From NCBI GenBank assembly GCA_964499575.1, contig CAZCLK010000021.1, positions 1-30,805 on the forward strand: a stretch of DNA of 30,805 nt. Reading direction: 5' to 3'. Each line of letters begins with the position of its first letter. Within the stretch, counting starts at the first letter, position 1. Below, in pieces: positions 24,863-30,805 of this stretch. The notes below the pieces were generated by a model that saw only the letters and a list, made by a program, of their open reading frames with translations, was not told the origin of the DNA and ran no database searches. Origin of the DNA: JAAYCT01 sp964499575. GTDB lineage: Bacteria > Bacillota > Clostridia > Saccharofermentanales > Saccharofermentanaceae. The position numbers and the translations under genes are program-made.

Positions 24863-25798
24863 ATGAAAATCAAAAGAATCGTCTTTCTGATGATCCTGAG
24901 CGTCGCTTCAATCGCTCTGCTCTCCTCTTGTTTATCTTTTTTTGCGAACGAACCGAAGGTCTACTCACCGGAATTGCTTCCGGAAGAAAGATCCAGTATC
25001 GTTCTCGGCAAATTGTCGCCGGAGCATGAGTTTTATGAGGAAGTCACGACGCTGGACCCCGAATGTGCCGACTATATCCGGGAACTGTCCATTTACGACG
25101 CCGAAATCGACGACACCTTTGTCGTGCACATTTCTCTCCCGCCGGATTACAGCGAGGATCAGAAATATCCGATGGTTATAATGACCGACGGGGTGTGGCG
25201 CTTAAGCGACCACCCTGAGCTCCGGCCGATGATGACCGAAGGAGAAATCGAAAGCGTGATCCTTGTGAGCATCGGCTACCCGATCGGTTACAAGTATCAG
25301 GAAATCCGCGCAAGAGATCTGGTGTACGTACCGGAAAGCTTTTTACATTTTATAGTAGACAACCTGGTTCCGTATCTGTCCGAAATTTATCCGGTCGATC
25401 CGGAAAACATGACGCTGACCGGTCATTCCCTGGGTGGATTCTGGACGATTTTCGCGATGTTTCATAACGATACCATCGGCAGGAATACCTTCCAAAACTT
25501 CCTGATCGGCAGTCCTTCCTTCAGCGCGTCGACGGGACTGATGGATATCGGTGATTTCGAAACGGCCTACTACAACCGCAAACAGTCCCTCGAATACAAT
25601 GTCTACATCTCAGTAGGTGCGGACGAGGACGACGATTTTGTCCTCCCGCTCAACAAATTTGTCGGGAAGATGGAATCCCGAAATTATGAAGGGCTCCAAA
25701 TGAAATACGAGGTTCTTGAAGGCTATGTGCACGAGACATCCTTCAAGCCCTCGATCCGAAACGCTTTGTTGATGTTTTACGGTAAGGACGATACCTGA
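24863..25798 (+). CDS. esterase D-type alpha/beta hydrolase lipoprotein, copy 2
   Basis: 311 residues, a tandem duplicate of copy 1. It has lipobox LSSC with Cys23 and only a very short spacer before the shared block KVYSPELLPEE. Ser189 is in TGHSLGG and the likely catalytic His290 in GYVHETSF, where copy 1 has GHGH. Most of the domain matches copy 1, with conservative changes around the active site. AAAGG upstream is a modest ribosome site. Its last 22 bases overlap the 3' end of the convergent ABC transporter gene. Confidence 0.88.
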   Translation: MKIKRIVFLMILSVASIALLSSCLSFFANEPKVYSPELLPEERSSIVLGKLSPEHEFYEEVTTLDPECADYIRELSIYDAEIDDTFVVHISLPPDYSEDQKYPMVIMTDGVWRLSDHPELRPMMTEGEIESVILVSIGYPIGYKYQEIRARDLVYVPESFLHFIVDNLVPYLSEIYPVDPENMTLTGHSLGGFWTIFAMFHNDTIGRNTFQNFLIGSPSFSASTGLMDIGDFETAYYNRKQSLEYNVYISVGADEDDDFVLPLNKFVGKMESRNYEGLQMKYEVLEGYVHETSFKPSIRNALLMFYGKDDT

Positions 25799-27642
25799 TC
25801 ATCCGGCTTTTGAGTTTCGAGCCCGACACGAAACTGCGTCTCATAAAGTTCCGTGTACACGCCTCCCTGTCCAACCAGATTCGCGTGTTTTCCGCGCTCG
25901 ACGATTTGCCCGTCCTTAACGACCAGGATCTCGTCAGCCGCCAGGACGGTCGAGAGTCGGTGGGCGATGAGGATGCTTGTCCGCGAGTTTACGAGCGGGT
26001 CGATCGCCTCCTGGATCAAACTTTCGGAGATCGAGTCCAGAGATGATGTCGCCTCATCAAAGATCAGCACGACCGGATCTTTTAGAAGCACGCGCGCGAT
26101 GGAAAGTCTTTGCTTTTCCCCGCCGGAAAGTTTCAAGCCCCGGTTCCCGACCATCGAATCAAAACCGTCGGGCTGACTGATAATAAAATCGTAGATGTTC
26201 GCCTTCTTGCAGACCTCGTTCAGCTCCTCCTGCGTCGCCTCGGGCTTGGCATAGAGGAGATTATCCCGCACCGTTCCGTTCAACAGATACGTGTCCTGGG
26301 TGACGACGCCGATATTCCGGCGCAGAAACCCCAGATCCAGTTTTCGCACATCGATCCCGTCCAGTGTGACGCTTCCGCCCGTGACATCATAGAGACGGGG
26401 GATCAGATTGACGAGCGTGCTCTTTCCGGAACCCGACGGACCGACGATCGCGATGCTGTTTCCGCTCTCAAGCGTAAAACTCACGTTTTTGAGGATCTGC
26501 CTCGACGGTTCATAAGAAAAGTCGACGTTTGAGAATTGAATCGCACCGATCGCTTTCTCCGGGGTCATCGCATCCGGCGCGTTTTGAATCTCCACCGGCA
26601 TATCGTAATACTCGAAAATCCTCGTGAACAAGGCCATCGAGCGGATCCAGTCGACCTGAATGCTCATGAGTGAATTAACCGGCGCGTACATCCTTCCGAG
26701 CAATGCGACGAGCACTGTGACGTCGCCGACCGTAAGGCTCGAGTCATAGCGCATCATCAGAATTCCGCCGACCAGATAAATCATCATCGGTCCGATGCTC
26801 GAAAAGGTATTGAGCGCGACGCGAAACCACCGCCCGGCCATACTCTCCTTGATATTGAGGCGGATCATGCTCCGGTTCACGTTTTCATACCGGGCTGCTT
26901 CATGCTCCTCCTTGGTAAAGAGTTTTACGAGCGTCTGGCCGCTTACCGACAGCGTCTCGTTCAGTATTCCGTTGATCTCATCGTTTTTCGCCTGGGCCTC
27001 GCGGGTCAGATCCCATCGCGTCTTTCCGGCTTTTCGCGTCGGAAGGGCGAACAGCGGGACAATGACCATGCCGACCAGTGCCAGAATCCAGTTCTTGTTG
27101 AACATCGCGACCAAAGCGACAATCAGCGTGATCGAGTTGGATAGGATACTCGAGAGCGTGCCAGTGATGACCTGCTGAACACCCGAAATATCGCTTGTCA
27201 TACGCGTGATGATGTCGCCCTGATTGTTCGCGGTAAAAAACCGGCTCGACATCGCCTGCAGGTGACGGAACATACTGTTGCGCATATCGAAAGTAATATG
27301 CTGGGCGATCCAGGTGTTGAGATAACTCTCGAGAACGCCGATCAGATTGGCGGCGACCGTCACGCCGAGTGAAAGCGCGATCAGAATGACGAGCGTCTTC
27401 AGGTCCCGCCCGATCAAGCCGTCGTCGATGATTTGGCCGGTCAGAACCGACGGCAGGAGCTTAAAAACAGACGACACGAAGATCGCGATAAAAACAAGCG
27501 TCATCTGCTTCCAATAGGGTTTCAGGTACGACCCGATCCGCCGTAATAGTTTCCCGGTGACCTTCGGCCGGTTTTTCATTTCCTCCTCGGTCAGAAACGC
27601 GCGCCCCGATTTCCCCATTCCGCCGCCGATACGATTATCCAT
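25777..27642 (-). CDS. ABC transporter, fused permease and ATPase (half-transporter)
   Basis: 621 residues of the type IV (MsbA/LmrA-like) exporter fold. Six helices span about 45-335, with the coupling-region text IITRMTSDI. The nucleotide-binding domain has Walker A GPSGSGKST (401-409), signature LSGGE (505-509), Walker B VLIFDEATSSLD (525-536) and switch His561. It would act as a homodimer, or as a heterodimer with a partner encoded elsewhere, since no second half is adjacent. The substrate is unknown. AGGAG precedes the ATG. The gene begins nine bases after the stress-protein gene, so the two form an operon. Confidence 0.93.
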   Translation of the reverse strand: MDNRIGGGMGKSGRAFLTEEEMKNRPKVTGKLLRRIGSYLKPYWKQMTLVFIAIFVSSVFKLLPSVLTGQIIDDGLIGRDLKTLVILIALSLGVTVAANLIGVLESYLNTWIAQHITFDMRNSMFRHLQAMSSRFFTANNQGDIITRMTSDISGVQQVITGTLSSILSNSITLIVALVAMFNKNWILALVGMVIVPLFALPTRKAGKTRWDLTREAQAKNDEINGILNETLSVSGQTLVKLFTKEEHEAARYENVNRSMIRLNIKESMAGRWFRVALNTFSSIGPMMIYLVGGILMMRYDSSLTVGDVTVLVALLGRMYAPVNSLMSIQVDWIRSMALFTRIFEYYDMPVEIQNAPDAMTPEKAIGAIQFSNVDFSYEPSRQILKNVSFTLESGNSIAIVGPSGSGKSTLVNLIPRLYDVTGGSVTLDGIDVRKLDLGFLRRNIGVVTQDTYLLNGTVRDNLLYAKPEATQEELNEVCKKANIYDFIISQPDGFDSMVGNRGLKLSGGEKQRLSIARVLLKDPVVLIFDEATSSLDSISESLIQEAIDPLVNSRTSILIAHRLSTVLAADEILVVKDGQIVERGKHANLVGQGGVYTELYETQFRVGLETQKPDDQVSSLP

Positions 27643-27651
27643 GCGTTACTC

Positions 27652-28446
27652 CTAAAAATCGACCGTTATGCCGTCACCTTCCGACAGAGGATCCACCTTG
27701 TTGAAAAGCGAATCCAGAGAGCCCGGCTTCTCCCATAACTGTGCCGATATGGCATCGATCTTAATCAGAACGATACTCGGATCGTTGTAGCCGGTCTCGA
27801 AATATTTCTCCAGCGTTTTGCCCCAATACATTTTCTTTTTCAGATCGCTCTCGACGATCTCCGCCCTGCCGGCAAGTGAAACGTATGCCTTTTCGATAAA
27901 AAGCACGTTGACGCGCGAGTCCTTGCGGACGTCCTCGACCTTGGAGCTTTCCGTTTTGGCGAAGAACCACAAAGTCCCGTCAAACTCTCTTTTTTGCATA
28001 TACATCGGGCGGGAGAGCATCTGCTTCCCGCTGATCGTCGTCAAAAAGGCAAAGTGTGCCTTATCCAAAATCTTCTTGACGGACTCGATTGCAGCCATTT
28101 TCTCTTGCTGAAGAATTTTCTCCTGTTCCGGCGAAAGAACCTTGGCGGCGACTGCGGGCGGGACGGACGGCTTCTCGGCGGCTGCCTTCGGAGCCTGCGC
28201 CTTGGGGAGCTCCTCCGGCTTAACCGGATCTTTGGGCGCCGGAGCTTCCATTGGCTCCGCCGGGATTACCGGCTCTTCTTTCGTAGCAGGTCCAACGGCC
28301 GGACTTTCGGTCGCGATGTTCTCCGGTGTGTTTGGTATCTCCTCAAAAGCACCCGTCTGAGAAGCGGTTGTCTCCAAATCCCGGCCGAATCCTTCTTTAA
28401 GATCCTCCGCTCCATAGATTTCCCCCGAATTGTTTTCTTCCGTCAT
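27652..28446 (-). CDS. pyridoxamine-phosphate-oxidase-like general stress protein with acidic extension
   Basis: 264 residues. An N-terminal part (1 to about 105) is low in complexity and rich in Pro, Ala and Glu, with KPEELPKAQAPKAAAEKP-like text, and is probably disordered. A helix with QQEKMAAIESVKKIL then leads to a flavin-binding split-barrel domain (about 125-255) with HFAFLTTISGKQMLSRPM, LWFFAKTESSKVEDV and VSLAGRAEIV. Small stress proteins of this family bind FMN or F420. The long extension is unusual for them. AAAGGGG stands before the ATG. It is the first gene of a pair with the ABC transporter. Confidence 0.85.
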   Translation of the reverse strand: MTEENNSGEIYGAEDLKEGFGRDLETTASQTGAFEEIPNTPENIATESPAVGPATKEEPVIPAEPMEAPAPKDPVKPEELPKAQAPKAAAEKPSVPPAVAAKVLSPEQEKILQQEKMAAIESVKKILDKAHFAFLTTISGKQMLSRPMYMQKREFDGTLWFFAKTESSKVEDVRKDSRVNVLFIEKAYVSLAGRAEIVESDLKKKMYWGKTLEKYFETGYNDPSIVLIKIDAISAQLWEKPGSLDSLFNKVDPLSEGDGITVDF

Positions 28447-28465
28447 AGTGATCCCCTTTCCAACG

Positions 28466-28481
28466 GTTCCGGTCGCGGAAC
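28466..28481. repeat. hairpin in the stress-protein leader
   Basis: GTTCCG-GTCG-CGGAAC, a six-bp perfect stem starting 20 bases upstream of the start codon, near the ribosome site. A second small inverted repeat GTTCT/AGAAC lies at 28507-28523. Confidence 0.4.
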
Positions 28482-28617
28482 GCAGTGTATTTTCCGGCCG
28501 CTTTGGGTTCTGACAATGAGAACACAGCGACGGTCGAATTGCCCTTTGTCAATAATAATAACTTTGCCGGAGAAAAAATGAAACGGTAAAATGACCCATT
28601 CGCCCGAATTCACCGGC

Positions 28618-29451
28618 TCAACGCCCCATATTTGAAAGGATCTCCCGGTACCTTCGGGTCGCGAGCTCACTCGGCTGACCTTTTTTACAGAACGGGAGTC
28701 CGGCGAGCTTCGGGACGACACGCTCCACGACGATTTGCCCGCCGACCATTTTGCTCTCCAAGGCCTGCAGGGCTTCCAGAAACCGTTTGTCCGCCCTCGC
28801 CTTTTCGAAAAACGACAACACATATACATACACGAAAAGATTATAGTTTCGAAACGGGTACTCGACCTGCATGAATAATGTCCCCATCCCGTAGTGGCAC
28901 GGGCCGACCGGCGTTCTGATCCTCCAGTGTTCCAGGAGAAACTCCACCGCACGTTCAAGCGAGGGCTCGTCCCGAAACTCGTCGCTATACCGAAACGAGT
29001 CGAGCGCCGTGAGCGTCGGCAGCGGATTGGAGCATTCCGTCTCCGGGCCCCGGCCAAAACTGAATTTTTTACAGCGCCAACCGCCGTCCGTGTGCCGGGT
29101 TTCCAGGAGATGTTGAAATGTCTTCCGAAGTCGCGCGTCCGACGCATAGCCCATATGACAAAGGGCATTTGCGGCCATGATCGTCTGGCACGGGTAGACG
29201 GCGCCCGTCGGGTACACACGGAATCGCCCGTCCTCCCGCCACGCCTCGAAAATCAAATCGGCGGCCGCTCGCAGGACCGGCTCTTCGGGCGTCATGCCCA
29301 GTTCCAAAAGGTACAGAGCGCTCTCGATCGTCGAAAACGGCGAACCCTTAATGAGGCGTTTGTCGGGTGTCGTCCACAGATCCGCCCCGTTGTCATGGCG
29401 GTGGGATAAGATCACTTCTGCATCGGACATGTACCGCTCTTCGATTGCCAT
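28618..29451 (-). CDS. prenyltransferase/squalene-cyclase-repeat-like protein
   Basis: 277 residues, predicted alpha-alpha toroid. Text typical of the repeat family includes SPFSTIESALYLLELG, CQTIMAANALCHMGY, LLETRHTDGGWRCKKF and LPTLTALDSFRY. The catalytic DxDD motif of squalene cyclases is not seen, so it is probably not a terpene cyclase; such stand-alone proteins are mostly uncharacterised. The ATG at 29451 is chosen because GAAGGAGG lies eight bases before it. It follows the shortened GIY-YIG-like gene by 57 bp. Confidence 0.72.
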   Translation of the reverse strand: MAIEERYMSDAEVILSHRHDNGADLWTTPDKRLIKGSPFSTIESALYLLELGMTPEEPVLRAAADLIFEAWREDGRFRVYPTGAVYPCQTIMAANALCHMGYASDARLRKTFQHLLETRHTDGGWRCKKFSFGRGPETECSNPLPTLTALDSFRYSDEFRDEPSLERAVEFLLEHWRIRTPVGPCHYGMGTLFMQVEYPFRNYNLFVYVYVLSFFEKARADKRFLEALQALESKMVGGQIVVERVVPKLAGLPFCKKGQPSELATRRYREILSNMGR

Positions 29452-29508
29452 AATCGGGGCCTCCTTCATAACGCTTCCGCGGTAACGGTATTACAAAGAA
29501 ACGGCGCC

Positions 29509-29718
29509 TTATCTCCAGATTTTTAGCGCCCGGGGATCTTCTGCGAGGCACTTTTCGAAAAGCTCCTCGAGCTCCTTCGAGTGGTCGTCCGCCGGGATAT
29601 CCTTAGAGCGCCCCGGAAACTTCTCGCCGGTCACGCCCGATTGAACAGAGAAGACTCCGATTTGTGTCTTTCTGTATTTATATTCCTCGATCAGTCTTTT
29701 TCGTTCGCTCGCATCCAT
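29509..29718 (-). CDS. small protein resembling a GIY-YIG family member with its middle missing
   Basis: 69 residues with GAGGAATAAAG before the ATG. The first 43 residues (ERKRLIEEYKYRKTQIGVF and GEKFPGRSKD) and the last 26 (DDHSKELEELFEKCLAEDP) resemble the two ends of a Bacillota GIY-YIG-related family of about 110-120 residues that I recall. The central 40-50 residues are absent with the frame kept. It could be a natural short variant or an in-frame deletion. Nuclease activity is unlikely. Confidence 0.6.
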   Translation of the reverse strand: MDASERKRLIEEYKYRKTQIGVFSVQSGVTGEKFPGRSKDIPADDHSKELEELFEKCLAEDPRALKIWR

Positions 29719-29758
29719 CTTTATTCCTCATGATTTATATTCACTTCCGGCTGCACCG

Positions 29759-30463
29759 CTAGTGATGATTTCCGGTCTCGTCGCACCATTTCGCGATCTC
29801 CGCGATCAGTTGAAGCGGAACCGGCTGATCGTACGGAAACTGAATGGCTCCCTTACTGTTCTTATACTCCCCGATTCGATCGGAAAAGTGCCGCACCCCT
29901 TCGTCTCCGGGATAGATTCCAAGGTGATTTTTAAATGCCGCGAAGTGGATGATGTTGGTTTTTTTATAAAATGTCGGCATTCGCCAGGATATCTTCTCCC
30001 GGGCGTCCGGAAGAGCCTCACGAATTACCGCCCGGACCTCCCTTAGGATCGACTGAACCGCCTCGGGCTGAGCCGCGATATAGTCGTCGACCGTTTGAGG
30101 CAGAGAAGATAATGATTCGCCGATTGTCTCCGGATCCGGGGATTCCGTATTATCCGCGGGCAAGACATCCGATCTGCCGTTATCCGCATTTTCGTCGAGT
30201 ACGACTTCTGATCGTCTATACTCCGCTCCGTTCGGGGTTCTTTTCATGAGGCCTTCTTCGACCAGACCGCGTCGTAATATGAAATAATCGCCGAAGGTGT
30301 GCCACTTCGTTAGGATGGCATTGACCTCCTTTTCCGAATAGGTCCGGCCGGATTCGAACTTCCCGGAAATGTATTCGATAATAAGTTTCTGAACCGCCCG
30401 TTTCGCGGGCCACGCCTTCACCCGGCCCTCTTGATCCAGAAATCTCCCGATGCTTTCTTCCAC
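29759..30463 (-). CDS. DUF2087-DUF1801 fusion protein
   Basis: 234 residues from a GTG start. The first part (about 5-80; GRVKAWPAKRAVQKLI, YSEKEVNAIL, DYFILRRGLVEEGLM) is a DUF2087-like domain, a small winged-helix unit often fused to ArsR or GNAT proteins. A Ser/Pro/Asp-rich linker leads to a YdhG/DUF1801-like domain (about 135-232; VDDYIAAQPEAVQSILREV, ISWRMPTFYKKTNIIHFAAF, LGIYPGDEGVRHF), related to frataxin-like folds. AAAGGGGGC eight bases before GTG at 30463 decides the start. The open frame continues upstream into the repeat element, and an ATG at 30553 lies inside it without a ribosome site. Confidence 0.82.
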   Translation of the reverse strand: MEESIGRFLDQEGRVKAWPAKRAVQKLIIEYISGKFESGRTYSEKEVNAILTKWHTFGDYFILRRGLVEEGLMKRTPNGAEYRRSEVVLDENADNGRSDVLPADNTESPDPETIGESLSSLPQTVDDYIAAQPEAVQSILREVRAVIREALPDAREKISWRMPTFYKKTNIIHFAAFKNHLGIYPGDEGVRHFSDRIGEYKNSKGAIQFPYDQPVPLQLIAEIAKWCDETGNHH

Positions 30464-30525
30464 GAAAATCGCCCCCTTTCGCTCCCTCTCATTTTGCCAT
30501 AAATCGGCTCGGATATACATAAATC

Positions 30526-30805
30526 GCGTTGTCTCAAAACGAAGGATAACCATGCGGCGGTCACAAGGCGAACATTCCCGATGTGCGTATGCGCTTTTTG
30601 AGGCAAACGCTTAGCGACACTCGAATGCATTCGAAAGTGTGAATCCGGGCTGAATTTTACGCGCCGGCGGCGGACTGGGCTCGCGGGGAAAATATCCTAC
30701 TAAATGCTCCGCGCCGGCCGGTTTAGTAGCACTTTACGCGCCGGCGGAATGGGCTTCCGGCGAAAACATCCTACTAAAAGCTCTTCGCCGGCCGGTTTAG
30801 TAGCA
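30526..30805. mobile_element. MITE-like element copy B, cut by the window end
   Basis: The left end TTGTCTCAAAAC is a decayed form of the copy A end. The next 130 bp align with the left domain of copy A with scattered substitutions, followed by the 74-bp array. It has the same orientation as copy A. The right end is outside the window. Confidence 0.8.
30661..30805. repeat. 74-bp tandem array of copy B (partial)
   Basis: A partial unit starts at 30661, a full unit at 30693 and a further unit at 30767, again 74 bp apart. CTACTAAA/TTTAGTAG arms and the CCGGCCGG core are kept. Confidence 0.88.

Noticed and set aside
28443..29219. A 258-codon minus-strand open frame overlapping the toroid protein
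   Set aside because: Its product is an Arg/Ser/Trp-rich out-of-frame reading; the other frame has family-like repeats and a ribosome site.
30464..30540. A promoter carried by the element end (TTGAGA) driving the DUF2087 gene
   Set aside because: No acceptable -10 at 16-18 bp from it.

Overview
The window is about 54% GC by eye and is densely coded, mostly on the minus strand. It looks like the chromosome of an anaerobic Bacillota (Clostridia-type) bacterium. The evidence is a tyrosine T-box leader upstream of tyrS, strong GGAGG ribosome sites, an NAD-type glutamate dehydrogenase, an Lsa-like ABC-F protein, a FadR-type GntR regulator and lipoproteins with Thr/Pro-rich linkers. The exact lineage cannot be read from the sequence. 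No rRNA, tRNA or CRISPR array was seen.

Left part (1-5.7 kb): a pentose-polysaccharide locus. It holds a GH120 beta-xylosidase cut by the window edge, a GntR/FCD regulator and a GH43 lipoprotein. Between them lie a frameshifted two-module membrane protein with predicted PH-like soluble parts and a 519-bp MITE-like element. The element has GGGCTGTCTCAAAA terminal inverted repeats and a tandem array of 74-bp units.

Middle (5.7-16.5 kb): a 1057-residue protein combines a GAF-like sensor region, a PPDK/PEP-synthase ATP-grasp domain and a Pol-beta-type nucleotidyltransferase. It lies downstream of gdhA, which has a near-ideal promoter. Next come a small membrane protein, a CapA-type lipoprotein, a MmcQ/YjbR protein with a GNAT acetyltransferase, an Lsa-like ABC-F protein with a possible five-codon leader peptide, and tyrS with its T-box.

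Right-centre (16.5-25.8 kb): a surface-glycan module. Two paralogous polytopic GT-C-like membrane proteins surround a Dpm1/GtrB-like GT2 and a SAM methyltransferase, followed by a UDP-galactopyranose-mutase-like flavoenzyme. Divergent from these are two tandem paralogous esterase lipoproteins, the first preceded by a structured leader.

Right end (25.8-30.8 kb): a minus-strand run encodes a DUF2087-DUF1801 fusion, a shortened GIY-YIG-family relative, a squalene-cyclase-like toroid protein, a flavin-binding stress protein with a Pro/Ala/Glu-rich N-terminus, and an ABC half-transporter. The window closes inside a second copy of the 74-bp-repeat element, in the same orientation as the first. Domain names come from recognising motifs and remembered family sequences, not from a search.
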